DNA of 64,000 bases from Paraspadella gotoi (GCA_051294375.1 JBJCIZ010000239.1:3298523-3362522); one strand, 5' to 3'. Numbered from the stretch's first letter, positions 22,021-34,700 are shown. Program-made: numbers and translations. Notes: generated from the letters alone by a model not told the origin.

Positions 22021-25000
22021 ATGGAGTCGGCGATGGCGAGTCCCGTGATGATTCGCGTCTTGACGAGATCGAAGGGTTGAAACATGAGAGTGGAGGTGAA
22101 ACCCGACAGCGAAACCGGACAGGAAAGACTTGATCACGGGACTCGCCATCGCCGACTCCATTGTCAACTGGTCCAAGTTAAACGTTATGTTGTGGCGGTA
22201 TATTTCACACTGGCCTCACCTCCACCATCGTTCAGCCAATACCATTGACTCAAAGGGGGAACACGCCATCCAGGGTTGTGTTCCATCCACAGTCCTAACG
22301 GCTTCCCTCTCCGTTGGCAAAGCGAGACCGTCCTAGGGTAACCGCGCCAGTGACTGGATGCTTCACTGAGGGTCGGAAGCCCCCAAAGCCAACAGTGAGA
22401 TGCCCTATCCCAAGGGCATCGCAGGCAACCCTGCCGTTGCCATACATGTCCTATTCATGTCCCCGCATGTCCCCTTAAAGCCCAAAACGTTTTCTAAAGA
22501 TAGCTGCGTAAACGAACCCAACTCACGATTCTCGTTTCCTTTTTTTGAAGTTTTCCGGGCATATGAGACATTAGAACATCCAATGATTGGATAAAATGAA
22601 AGATAGTATCTTCCTATTTTTTTTGATTTCCTCAAATACAGTCCAATATGGCTGAAGTTAAGAAATAACCTTTCCTCGTTTTTGCCGAGAAAAAAAAGTT
22701 GTAAAAAAAAAATTAAGTCTCGTTGTCCACGACGCGGGACGCGAGAGAATCGCCTCGGCCGTCTTGACGTCGGACGGGGATGAAGAGTCGGCACTCTGGG
22801 ACGAACGGGCGGACGTGACTCGTAGGAGAGATCATGACAAAACGATGGAAGAGGCGGATTCCAAGAGGTAAGGCGCTGCTTGCATGGTGGTTTAAATTGG
22901 GTAAGGGCTGATCCGTCTCCGTGAAAATAGGGTTAGGATTAGCGTTGGAGATTGGGTCTTAGCGGCGGCTGATTTTTTGTGTGGTGTTGACGAAGAAAGT
23001 ACTCAGAAAGTTTTAATCGCCGAGGTAGGACCGAAAAAAATGATAGGCCATGGCCCGATAATGAATTATCTGTTAAAATGCATGCAAAATTTTTTTGAAT
23101 GCTCGTATGTATTCGATTTGACCCACGAGGAAAAGTTCGTGAATGCGTGCTCCTCGTCCTACTTTGAATCTTGTCGAAATTTTCGTTGAGTTTGCGTCAT
23201 GTTATTTCTTTCGAAAACAAAATCAGAGCGTGGCTCGCGGGAAAATCGATCCGATGGTCCCGCTGAGGCTTTTGAAGAAATCACGAGTCGAGCGCGTGAA
23301 AAGCGAACTCTCGCGATTATAAAATTTATCCTTCTAGGATCAGCTGAAGACGAAATTCGTCGAACCACTCACAACCGGTCCGTCGAAAAAAACAGAACCA
23401 CGAGTTGATTGAAACCGGGATGATTTTGCAATGTCGACGAATAATTTCGATTTACATTTGTTGATATTGGCCGTGCTCGTCTTTGTCGAGAATTTAAACG
23501 CGTCCGAATCCCTTTGCTATATTGCCTATGAACTCTGTTGCTACGCTTGTAAATTATCAGTTTGCTCTGGACAAGAGGGCTCCCGCTCCGGAGTGGACGA
23601 CCGGTTTGAACCAGAATTGAATGATCGTGGGGGCGAGACTCGATCCTCCAGAAGAAAAAAAAATCGAGGGGAAAAAAATAAGATCGAACTTGAAGGTGAC
23701 TGGCCCGAGTTCGTGCAATTNNNNNNNNNNNNNNNNNNNNNNNNNAATTCAAACGGCGAACTTTGCCCATCCCAATCCCTCGTCCTCTCGGCCGCAAGGT
23801 GAGGTGGGGGATTGAAAAAAAAGAATGGAAAAAATAATTTGGATGTAATTGTTATATTTAAATGTCATAAATTTAAGAACCAATTCGTTTTCATAATTTC
23901 ATTTCACTTCGCAATAAAACGTTCACATTTTTCCATTTCGAAATGCCCCGCCCAAAGTTCCGCTCGGCCGCTCGTCCATGATCGGCATCGTCATCGACGT
24001 CGTCCGCACAGAAAAAGTGCGCGGACTTTGGAAAGGCGTGACTCCGTCCGTCGTCCGTACCGTTCCCGGTGTCGGACTCTACTTCGCCATCCTCCACACG
24101 ATGAAGACCAAGTTGGAACTCTCCCAGGTTGGGTATCGGAAAACCTCGGAGCGGATATGGTAACAGTTGATTAGTTTATGATATTATATAGTTTATGAAA
24201 TTGGTGCAACCAATATAAAAATTATCCATTTGACTTTGGACAGGCTTTGGTGGTTTAAGGTCTCCATCACTCTTACAAGATAATGACATAGCAGGTCCCT
24301 GCAACCTTTCAATCAAGACTCTCTCTGTCTCGTTTATTCACTCCCAGAGTTCCTGGCTTCTCAATGAAGTGGAATAATATTTTAAAGAAGGTTTCAATTG
24401 TATGAAAAGTATTAGATCGTGAAATACTATAAGTAAGAGTTTATTTAATAAAAATAAGCGGCAACGTCGTTACCATTTCATCTCTCCCAACATCCCCCCC
24501 CCAATCCTTTCCCAGCCAACGGCATTGCAATCCCTCCTCGTCGGAGCCTCATCCCGCACCATCGCCGGCACCTTGCTTCTTCCCTTCACCGTCGTCAAGG
24601 CTCGGTTCGAGTCGGGCTTCTTCGACTACCGGGGCATCGGCGACGCCCTCGTCGCCATCTATCGGATCGAGGGCGTCAAGGGGCTGTGGTCCGGCCTCTG
24701 CGCCACCGTCTTGAGGGACGCCCCCTTTTCGGGTGAGAAGGGGGAAGACAAAAATAAATTGTATTACCATAAAAAATAATTGCGTCGTTTATTTAATCTC
24801 GATAGAAAGTTAAAACACGATTTTCCGAATTTAATTCGTATTCTTTTAAATTGACAATTCCTGGAACCATATCGGCGGACCATTATTTTTTATTAAACAA
24901 GTTAGAAACGGGAGATGTCGACAGTTATTCAAGAATTTGAGTCCAACATTAATCCTAATCAACCGCCAATTTCCCCCCCCCAGGCCTTTACCTGATGTTC

Positions 25001-25511
25001 TACAAACCACGCCAAGAAGTCCGCCTTAGATCCACGCTCGTCGACGCCGCCCCCTCTTCCGGTCCGACCCTTCACTTCCTCTTGCGGCCTTTGGGCCGGA
25101 GTACTGGCTTCCACGGTCACCCAACCGCCGGACGTTATCAAGACGCACATGCAGGTACATTGTGTAGAACGAGTTCGGAAAACGAATGTTGACTTTTCGT
25201 TTTATTCCGTCTTTCCACCGCCACCCTCGCCAAAAGCTTGATCCACGCCGGCACCGAAGGATCAGAGCGACGATAAGGTACATCTACGATAAACACGGCG
25301 CCAAGGGGTTCTTCAGGCGAGTAAATATAAAAATACTTGAGTTAAATCGTTTGAAATAAGATTCCATTTCTTAGTTTCAACTAACGAGTTCCGTTTGTTT
25401 TTTTTCTGTAATCCCAGGGGGCTCTTGCCTCGAACAATGCGACGGACGCTTATGGCGGCGACGGCTTGGACGCTTTACGAACAACTCATGACTTGGGTCG
25501 GACTCAAATGA
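22021..25511 (+). CDS. SLC25A38: Mitochondrial glycine carrier, SLC25A38/Hem25-like
   Basis: Mitochondrial carrier of the inner membrane. In this family it imports glycine for the first step of haem synthesis. Exons: N-terminal exon (start 22,021; body present only inverted at 22,050-22,161, then 23,747-23,798), about 23,955-24,127, 24,516-24,732, 24,984-25,153, about 25,255-25,316, and 25,418-25,511. Carrier signatures are visible: [26 protein letters not shown] and [12 protein letters not shown], one per carrier repeat. Family-typical stretches include [25 protein letters not shown] and [15 protein letters not shown]. The intron after 25,316 begins GC (AG/GCGAGT) in both duplication copies. 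The gene is interrupted by an inverted segment and a gap in exon 1, and a few bases are missing in the 24,984 exon. The match to the family is strong. Confidence 0.85.
22050..23720 (-). repeat. Inverted fold-back segment 2, splitting carrier exon 1
   Basis: Forward sequence stops inside the first carrier exon (near 22,049) and continues as the reverse complement of the end of that same exon (ATTCGCGTCTTGACGAG). It then runs back through the start codon (cat near 22,159) and 5' region to the same end point as segment 1. After the 25-N gap the exon resumes with the missing bases (AATTCAAACGG). The inserted DNA therefore duplicates upstream sequence in inverted order. Confidence 0.8.
23721..23745. 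other. 25-N assembly gap
   Basis: It ends inverted segment 2, within the first exon of the glycine carrier. Confidence 0.99.
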
Positions 25512-27531
25512 AACCAAACTGCAAACCGTCCCCAATTTTTGTTTTTTATTTTTTTTTATTGCGTTTTCTCATTTTTTCATTCACACATCTAAAAATAGAA
25601 AGTTTATTAAAAATTATAAAAAAATTAATGACGTATGTTGTTCAAATGAAAATCGTAAGTGTATTCCCGCGGAAACTGCGGGCATTTCTTGAGTTTGTAG
25701 AGACAGGAACCAGTGTAGCAACAGTGAATCGGGTAAGCTGGATCGTAAGAGCACGGTTCACCGGGCATGGCGCACTCGGAAGTCTCTCGCACCTAATTAG
25801 TACGTAGAGCGGAAATTTTGCGGTTGGGGGGGGGGGAAAGGGCCGAGTTGATAAAATGCTTACCTTGTGCTTGGCCTTGGCAGAGATGACGAACAAGCCT
25901 TTCGAGATAATTACTAATTAGTTGACGTTACTATTAAGGCTATTATATCGGTAAAAAAATGACATACCGATGATGATGATGATACACGGCAGGCGAAGAC
26001 GCATCGCACTGTTATAGGCTGTAATATAGCCAACCATCAGGACTTTCACATAGCTTTGTATTCATTCATTGGCATTGGGAACTTCAATATCAACTGACTC
26101 ACTATTTTTTTGAAAAAAAAATTAACATAGTCGAGGGAAAAACGCATTTCTCGTTTTCGCAAAGAACATGGTCTACACCAAAATGGTAGTTTGGACAAAT
26201 TCTCGTCAAAATTGATAAAAAAAAAAAAAAAAAAAATCACAAACCATGCATGAGACTCGAAATCGAAGGCCATTTGGTGATTGAAGAAAAGTGGGGCACT
26301 AAAGGGAGGTTGATAGGACGAAAAAAAACTTGGGTTAGAATTTTTTTTTTAGTAAATACGACTCGATCGTCGATTTTTAAAGTGAAAAGGGGTGGGGAGG
26401 GGTAAGTTAAGGTTCGTGAGGGTCAGAAAGGAAAAAAAAAACATTTGAGATAAGATGATTCGAATAATTGCCAAGATAATGCAGCATCCTTCGAAAATAA
26501 TCAAACATGCGCTGTTTATGGGGCAACTTTGGGCGAAAAAAGTTGGTGATCCAAAAAGTTTTCTAAAACGTCAAATCACAGTTTTCGCGCAATTTTTACG
26601 AAATCAGACGACTCAATCATGAAAAATCAAGAAGCGAACAGCCAAAGAAAAACTAAATGTTCCTCTACATTTCGTAGTAGTAAATATATAGTAGTAAATA
26701 TTCTCGAGTTTCTCAAGCCTAATCGATTAATATACTCTAAATTTAGCTCGTCAACGTGAAGGTTCGATCCAAGTTCGGCGCATGTCTTCGTATTTGTTAA
26801 ACAAAAGTCAAAAACTTTAAAAAAAGATCGCAACGACTCTTTTCATCATGTTCTCTGGAAGACATGAAATCAGTCATAGTGCTATTGTTATAACGCGGGC
26901 CACAATGTAATAAATAACATCGATGATTAAAAAAAAACCAAAAAAAAAAAAAACACGGAAACAATCTTGAAAACTCCCTCAGTTTTTTTTTTTTCAAAGG
27001 GGTGATGAGGTTGGGGAAAGTTAGCAAATATCTATTGTTTTTTTTTTTTTCGACAGAGGAGCCGAACGGCCGCGCGCGAGAGGAGAGAATGAAAAAATCA
27101 CAGAAATCGATTGACCAATATTCATTATTCAAAGATTAAAACAAATAAGGTGCTACTTTTGAAGTAGTCGTAAATGAAGGCTACCTTTTTCTCCCCATCG
27201 ACATTACTCAACAACAAACATTTTTTTTTTATAAGAAAAGACGGTAAACATAATTTTTCGTGTCTCGAACAGAAAACACTGAACGACGTTTTAAGTACCG
27301 AACTCCTGGCAAAGTCTTTCTCGGCCTCGTTCCCATTTAAAAAAAAAATAAAACAAAAGCCCCGCCGAGAAAAAAATAAATAAAAAGGCGCGCGGTAGTA
27401 TTATACAGCGACCCGAGTTGAAAAAAAAAAAAAAAAGTTACACAACGGCTGATCACCGACGGCGAGGGAGACGAAAGTTCTTTCTATAGACGGTTCGGCA
27501 TTTTGGGGGCGAAATCTCCCTTTTTTTTATA
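25512..27531. other. AT-rich spacer between convergent genes
   Basis: No gene is supported. The sequence lies between the stop of the carrier (+) and the last FXR exon (-), so it should hold both 3' UTRs. Open frames at 26,046-26,273 and 26,797-27,132 are poly-Phe/Lys translations of A/T runs. Confidence 0.6.
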
Positions 27532-29155
27532 TCAAGAAACGCCGTTGACTTTGACGTTTATATCCTTGTCGTTTCCGGCATCCGGAGACGGCTGTTGATG
27601 GTGCTGTTGAGGATTTTGGTGATTACCCGGAGGAAGGCTCTTGCGCCCGTTGGAATCTTTGACTCGATCTCTGAAAAGAAAAAATTCAAAAATTAATAAT
27701 AAATTTTTCTAACATAAGGATCAATATAATCTTCCGACAGAACTGGGCTAACTTGGGCGGCTTGGGCGGAATTTCGGCGTTGCCGGACGGAACGCCGCGA
27801 CGGTAGAACCCGGAAGAGTTGGCGTCGCCGTTAATTGGAGTCGCCTCTCGACTTCCCGACCGATGAGCGGCACCTTATGCAATATAATAAACATATATTA
27901 TCGTATAATTATGTAATATATCATTATATAAAACATAATAAGGCTACTTCTAAACCTCTTTCGCCCCTCACCGTCATCTCGGTCGAACCGTCTCCCCGGT
28001 CCAACCGAGCTCCCGCTTCCCGTTCCTCGGCCGCTGCTCTCCATCGTTTCGTCGATCCCGTTAGGAACAGGAGGGTCGGCCCCGACGACGGACGCCGACG
28101 TGTCGGTGTCCTCGGTGCCGGAAGCGCCGCTGCCGACGCGCATGTTGTTACGGCGGCGTCGCCGGCGTCGGTTCACGTTTCCGTTGTTAGCGGCGTTGGG
28201 GTAGGGGAGATGACCACCGCCGCTGGCGAGGGAGTCTTTAAGAAGAGAAGAAAGGATAATAGAGGGGGGGGGGGGTAAGAGAGAGAGAGAAAAAAAAAGG
28301 AGAGTAATGAATTTGCGGTCACCTCTGTCGGGACTCGTGACGGAGGTGACTTCTTCGGAATCGATGGCCGTTCCGTCGACGTCGCCAGGCCCCCGCCGCC
28401 GAGAATCCCCCTCGTGATCGCCTGGATCAAGTAATTAATTAATTAATGGATTAATAAACAAACCCCAACTTGGTTTTTTTAATGATCAACTTACGACCAA
28501 TAATCACTATGTATTATGTAACGGAAAGTATCGATCACGATTCGTTTACAAATAAAATGATTAAAAATTACCGCTTTTCGCGTAGTTATTGTTGTTTTGG
28601 TTGATGTATTCCCGCGTGTAGTTGCCGTCATACTCGGATGATTCGGCGCCGGAGGGTGCGTAGCTGTAACGACCTCGTCCGCCTCCACCTCCCGATTCGT
28701 AGCCGCCGCCCCGCCCTCGTCCGCGACCCCGGTCGCCCCGCATTCCTCGGCCGCCTCGAAACTCGCCGCCGCCGCCTCGATACTCGCCGCCGCCGCCGCC
28801 CCGCATTCCACGGCTCCATCGACGATGATTCAACGAAGTCATGCTGTCCGACTGGTAACCTCCCATTCGGTCTGTTTATTTTATAGGGGGGGAAAAGGGA
28901 TTGTGAGGATGTTCCAAATTAATAAAAAATATCTAGAATGTATACATTTATCGAATATCACTAATTAGGCGGCGATCATCACAATTTTTTTAATTCGTTG
29001 TGATTCGTCACCGAGTCGCTGTACCTCCCCGCCGGTAATAGCCGTAGTGTTGACGTTCCTGTTCAAACTCCCCTTCAACTTGTTCCGCCCAGTTGCGGCT
29101 TCGCTCGGCTCTCCTCTCTCCCGCATCAGTTTGCACTTCGTCTGATAATTGGCCA
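27532..29155 (-). CDS. RGG-rich 3' exons of the FXR locus, ending in a FMR1-like C-terminus
   Basis: Exons, read on the minus strand: about 29,155-29,020 (arginine-rich, frame uncertain), 28,871-28,572 (RGG/GRGRG box), 28,421-28,323, 28,235-27,972, 27,873-27,753 and 27,670-27,532. The last four junctions keep frame exactly. The RGG exon begins with a YQSDSMTSLN-like segment, then many GGR repeats. The final residues are VKVNGVS and stop, resembling the FMR1 end (VNGVP). I therefore take these as alternative or distal FXR exons. A separate RGG-protein gene is possible, because another stop-containing exon lies at 31,799-31,875. RGG boxes bind G-quadruplex RNA in this family. Confidence 0.6.
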
Positions 29156-29730
29156 AAGACAAAAAAAAAACAAAAAAAAACTCAAATTAGAAGAGAGAAA
29201 CTGGAAAACGTTGATGTAATAAAGCCGGTTCAATGCAATGCTACGGGCTATTTTAATGTAAAACAAATCAGACCAGCAATGCCAAAAAACGAAACGAAAT
29301 TAAAAAAAAAAAAGTAAATTAATACAACTAAATTGAAAACAAGTTACCGACCTTAAATAATACTAATTGATCTGTTTTGAAGAGTTTTTTTTTTTTAGGG
29401 CAGGATCACAGAAGCTTGTAATTAGGGGGGATATATATTTCGATAACATTATGTGCCGACGTCGATAAAAAAAGGATATAAAAACCACGGCAAAAAAAAA
29501 AGAAAAAGAAAAAAAAGACGCCACAGATGCGCGTTGGCGGGTGTATTAACGACGAAGCGACGCGAGTCTCGCACCGAAAGTCCGTCGCCGCGCAATTTCC
29601 CGCGAGTCTCGGCGTCAAAGCTCACCGGCGAGAGGCTCGACCTTTCCGCCGGAACTCGCCGTCGACGCCACCGACGTCTGGGAGTTGGCGTGGCGCACGC
29701 CTCCGCCCGATGACTTCGCGAAGGATTTAC

Positions 29731-29960
29731 CTCCGCGACTCGGCGGCCCCTGGGAACGTCGGTAATAATTCTCTCCAGCGACGACTCTGCTTCCGGTCGC
29801 GGAGCCGAGCGGCGGAAAACCGTCGTCTTCGTCATTTCCGGCCTCGTTTTCGCGCTGCGATCCGGTTGGAGACGGACGGCCGCCGAGGCGCTCGGCGGCC
29901 GTTCCGCCCCACTGCCAGGGGTTGACGCCGGTATCGCGCGAGTAGAATACGAGACCGCGT
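29731..29960 (-). CDS. Probable RGG-type exon, gene uncertain
   Basis: An open stretch on the minus strand contains NPWQWGGTAAERLGG, an acidic GNDEDDGF segment and NYYRRSQGPPSRGG, then a GT donor at 29,730 (GAG/GTAAAT). The YYRR and RGG flavour matches exons at 28,572-28,871 and 32,059-32,198, so it may be one more FXR exon. The upstream border is not clear. Confidence 0.4.
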
Positions 29961-30137
29961 GCGGGAGGACCCGCGCTTATGATGGCGTCGTCTGGGGGTT
30001 TTTTTTATTTGGAATCAGTAAAAAGTTTGTAGCGCGTTAAATTCAAAGCGATGTTACTTCAAAATATTTCTAGGCAAAGTCACACTGAAAACAAGGTCGA
30101 CCTTCAAAAGAACAACCGCAGTTTACAAACGGGTCGC

Positions 30138-30933
30138 TCAACCGAAAGCATGAGCTGCGGCAGCGACCATGGCGACCAAAAACAGAACGAGAGGCAAAAC
30201 ACCCATGCAAACGAAAAAGACGCAACGTTTCGGGAAGTCATCTCGAGTTTGACCGGCGTCGACGGTCTTGACGTGGTCGTCATCGAAGTCGCAAGGAATC
30301 AGTCGTGGCGTCTCGTCAGTTTCGGACTGGGCAGCCGTTGAGGGAGCGATGCAAGAGTCGCTGCTTTCAGAGTTAAATTTTGTTTCGTTGCTGTTGTTTT
30401 TTAGGTTGTTTTTGTTGCAGTTTCGATCGTTATCGTAGCTGTCTGAGTTGTTGTTCGTGTTATTCTTGTTCCAGTTGATATTTTCGTGGCCGATATGCGT
30501 ATCGGAGACGACGTAATCAACGTGATCAAGGAAAGAATCGCGTTCAAAATCATCATTAACGAAGTAACTGTCGTTGTTTTCCAAGTCGCGGTTGCCATTT
30601 TCGAGTTCGAAGCGCTCACTTTCGGTAGCAATGATGGCGCCAATATCGTCAATATGAGATCGATGACGGTTTAGCTTATTTTTTAAATTTTCAGACGCAA
30701 CAAGCAAGTCGTCGAACTGCTGTTGAAAGCTGAGTCCATCCAACGTTTTATCCCCCAAACGTTGAATATTTGTTATCATTTAATAACAACTGTTAATGAA
30801 GATTCATCAACACTTAAGCCTTACGTATTTGGGAGATAGAACGTCAACTGTACAAATAATCTTCGTCGGGAGATGAATAATTGGAACGGACGTCATCGTC
30901 AAAGCTTTCCATATCATCGCTTAAGTTATCCAT
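30138..30933 (-). CDS. Nested gene for a tail-anchored, Asn-rich protein of unknown function
   Basis: The first coding block starts at 30,933 with MDNLSDDMESFDDD, an acidic head. After an intron (about 30,830-30,765), one long frame runs to the stop at 30,138. Visible parts are a helical segment rich in Leu, Glu and Asn (FQQQFDDLLVASENLKNKL), a Ser/Asn-rich linker with poly-Asn, a polar stretch, then a single hydrophobic segment (VLPLVLFLVAMVAAAAHAF) at the extreme C-terminus. That layout fits a tail-anchored membrane protein; the coiled-coil-plus-tail plan recalls SNARE or KASH-like proteins, but I see no diagnostic motif. It lies inside the FXR locus on the same strand. One base appears missing in the first block compared with copy 1. 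Confidence 0.5.
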
Positions 30934-31334
30934 TTCAGAAAAAAATTGATCAAAATTACTAAAAAAAATTTTAGGGGACAACGCAGAGCAAGATTTTCTT
31001 CATTTTGCTTCACTACAACTAAAACTATAATGGTTCATGCGTTCCAAAAATCAGACGAGGGGAAGAAACAAAATGGTCGATACAGGATGGAGACGAAATA
31101 AAAAAAAAAAACCTGTAAAAATTTGTTCTCTCTGCACAGAGGGCGTTCTACGTCTAAACGTTCTTCTCGTTTGGCTGTAAGGTAGGGGCGGAGGAGAGAA
31201 GGCTCCCCCGTATTGTCTCTGCCTAGCGACTCGTCCTTTACGGTTGAGCGAAGAAATCGGTTAGTTAAATCGGCAAATCTAGCGGCGTTGAACTGATTTT
31301 TCCGGCAATCTCTCGGCCGAAAAAACTCCCTTAC

Positions 31335-31586
31335 CATCGTGCAATGGTTCTCGTTGCACAGATTTCGATCTCTGCGAGGCGTCGGCTTGTGGGCGGGCGG
31401 CGGCAACGTCGCGACCGCCTCGTTTGCCGCCGCCGCCTCGACCGTCGAACTTTTTGGTCACGTAGTCGAAGATGGTTGGCGCTTTGCGATTTTGCTGACC
31501 TCGACCGCCGCGTGGGTAAGGCTTTCCCTTGGGACCGACGACAGTAAAGGGAGTTCCTTCGCGAGAACCACCGTCAGCGTCGCCTT
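31335..31586 (-). CDS. Possible additional Gly/Arg-rich exon in the FXR locus
   Basis: An open minus-strand stretch reads GDADGGSREGTPFTVVGPKG, then PRGGRGQQN, FDYVTKKFDGRGGGGKRGG, and ends at a GT donor (GATG/GTAAGG). Its phase after a possible AAG acceptor would match the exon ending at 32,059, making it an alternative to the stop-containing exon at 31,799-31,875. Copy 1 differs here by more than single bases, so the reading is uncertain. Confidence 0.35.
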
Positions 31587-31798
31587 CGTCGACAACGAAT
31601 TTGGCGAGAGAGAAGAAAAATATAAAAGGCTTCAGAAATGATTTTGAATCAACATCCACCGTATAAAAAAAAAAAGCTGGAAACATTTTGTTTTCGCACC
31701 GCAGGATATTGACAAAAATAAATCATCAGTATTAAAAGGATAATAAGCTAATTTCGAGGTAGTTTGAAAAAAAAAATACTTAGCAGGACTAAAAGCGA

Positions 31799-34700
31799 TT
31801 AAAACAATTCATTCTGTTCATCACCTTCACCAGTTCGCTGCTGCTCTGCTTCTCCTTCAACAGGCGCGTCATTTTCTAAAACGAAAAAAATTCAGTCAGG
31901 AAACCAGAACGAAGTTCATATAAAAACCGACAGAGGCGCATATTGTTATCGAGCAGTAAAAGAGAAGGAAAAAAAAAAAAAAACGAATTTGATTTAGTTT
32001 TTGGCAAGACTGGAATGATAAAAATAATGAGGGAAGGTTCCATGACGTAGACACTCACCCTGCGTTGAGCTGTCGCCCCTGGGTCGCTGGAATCGGCCGC
32101 GGTTGGCGGGATTGCCGCGGCCGCGATTGTAGCCGCGTCCGCCGCGTCCGCGACCGCCTCGACCGCCACCTTCGTCCGCAAAACGATCTTCAGAGTATCT
32201 GGCCAAATGAAAAAATCGTACAGCGGTTGTAAGCATTAACTTACGAGGTTTTATAAATTCCTCCAAGGTAATTTTTTTTTTCCGGACATTTTCCGCATCG
32301 TAACGACCTCACCTGTAGCCTCCGCGCTGAGAGTAATGACTGCGTTCCGGTCGAGGTTCCGTTCCTCCAAGATTCCGAATCTGCGTTACGATCTCCAGAT
32401 TTTGTTCTCGTAGAGACTCCACTTCCTAAAAATAGACACGAAGCATTGGGATAACTTTGCTCCGTAATTAGACAAAGCGCGATTTCTGTAAAAACCTTGA
32501 GATGGGCGAGATGATATTCGAGAAGAACTTGAGCATTTTGAATGTTCTCTCGCGTGCCGACGAAGATGAACCGAACGTCGGACTACGGAATGGAGATAGA
32601 AATAAGCACTAAGAGTAAGAGATCTATTTCTCCAGCCCCGCGGGAGAGTCGTCAACTCACCAGGTTGTCGTCTTCCTCATCCTCCCGCTCGTTGTCGCCC
32701 TCGATCTTGACGCGGACGACGCCGGATTTGTCGACGAACTCTTGGATGATCCGCCCGTTTTTGCCGATGACCTTTCCTGGGAAATTTTTTGGGGGAAAAG
32801 GTTTAATTTTTACTCGAATCGAGAGAAATAGCGTTAAAATTTGGTTCTGTTTACCTGATATCAAAACGTAAATTATCATACAGTATGATTTTTCTCAATT
32901 GTAACATTTCTTGTGGCGATATCTCAGAGTCCCTTCACCCTCCAGACTTAAATTATGGCTCATTTTGTAGTCCGCAGTCTGGCATTTTTAGATCAATCAA
33001 TTTTTACCTAATTTCTATATAGTCAGGTTTGGTTTTCGTGCATTGAACAATAATATGACGAATGCTTAACATATAATTGTAGATTTTTTAACTCTGTGGT
33101 ATTTTGATATTTGAATTAACTTGAATTTTATTTCATTTTAAAAAGGAGAAAAAATGCTACATGTTCATTGTCATTACTCATATTTATTTTCGCTTTAATT
33201 TTAAGTACTTTTTAATCATAAAGAACAGTTACTTAATAAAAGAGACTCATTACAAATATGTTCTATTATATATCATTAATCCAACCGAAATTCAAAACGA
33301 CTATATTAATTTACGGTTGCTTAGATATACTGTCACGAAATGTTACAAGCGAGAAAAATCATAATTGCGTAGGAACCGTATAATAATTAGGTAATTCTCA
33401 ATAAAATAACTAGTTTGAAGAATTAATTTTTTTAAGGTAATTCTTTTTGATCTCCGTCGCCGAGCATACACATGTGGGTCAAATTCCTCGTCTCCTCCCA
33501 GACACTTCATAACAAATCCTTAATCAAACAGCGCGCTTGAGTGAGAAAATAAGAAAATTGTAGCTATAGCAGCGAAATCGACTGTACCCACTACCCAGGC
33601 TAACATTTTTTAAGGCCTCAACATACGACGCATGCTGATAAAGAGAATCTAGTTAATTTCTGTCAAACAACAATTAACTGCATCCACAAAGATTAACAGA
33701 AATTAAAAATCGTCTCTGAGCTTTGGTGGTTAACCTGATAATATCGCCAACATCGCAGAAGAAAATCCTCCCAAAATCCACAGTTTGTTTTTGTCTCAGA
33801 AAAAGATGTTCGCGAGTGCAAAAGGATTTGGGTTGTGTGAACCAACAAACCGAGACAATGAGCACACATATTGATGTCAATAAGACTAAGGCTCTTTTAC
33901 TCGGTGAGGTCGACAGGGCTAAACTCGGAACGATTGCAAGAGAATCAATACAAACAAAGACTAGATTAGGTTTCAAAAAGCAGAGCGTCAGCTTTGGGAA
34001 TTATCATTAAAACAAAAAAATCAAAAACGGAGAAAATGGGAACAAACGATATTGGGATAAAAGTCTAGACTCCCAAAAAATTGGGTCCTGCCCTTGAAAA
34101 AATCGGCCAAAACTAGGGTTTCAAATCGTGGAAAGAGCAATCTAAACAATGATCGATCTTGAATCCTTGATAATCTTTTTCGCGTAAAAACTTTGACGCT
34201 TTACGCCCGAAATCGTCCCGCCCACCCGTCGAGGTCAGCCCCGGTGGTCAGCGGAGGATCGGTCCAGAAGCCCGACCGCCTCAGATTTGACAATTTGGTC
34301 TCGAAATCGTTGAGTCTTTGATTTCGCTGGGAGGTAGGCGTTTCTCGAGAAAGAAAGCTAAACGAGAGTTCGGGTGAGAATTGGGGGCAGCGTCGCCCTC
34401 GATTTGTTGTGAACACAGTCTGAGTTAAAGCGAACTAAGAGTTTCTAAAAGACACCTTGAGTAAAAAAAATAACAATATATTTATAGTTTAATATTCTTT
34501 TACGCAGCTCCCTGGAATATTAAATGGTAAATAGTTCATCCAAAAAAAGATTTACAAAAAAAAAAGGGGGGAAATTAAAAAAATAAAGTAAAATGTTTCA
34601 CAACCTGGTGCGATATTAACCACACAGAGCGATTCGAATTTCAAAAGGCGAAAAGCCAGAAGCGATGAGAAAAAGGAAAAAAAACACCTTTCCAAACATC

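Larger units (their letters stand above)
18167..32594 (+). repeat. Large direct duplication, copy 2 (mostly readable)
   Basis: This is the second copy of the segment at 5,727-18,113. It is longer because of two inverted insertions (20,458-21,676 and 22,050-23,720) and a 681-N gap. Exons of the glycine carrier and FXR are mostly open here. At its right end the sequence runs without a break into upstream FXR exons, so this is the copy attached to the intact gene. Confidence 0.85.

Noticed and set aside
26797-27132. 111-codon frame on the minus strand
   Set aside because: Mostly poly-Phe/Lys from A/T runs; differs in the other duplication copy.
33723-34010. 95-codon open frame inside an FXR intron
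   Set aside because: No recognisable motif, no splice sites joining it in phase, not conserved with anything I know.
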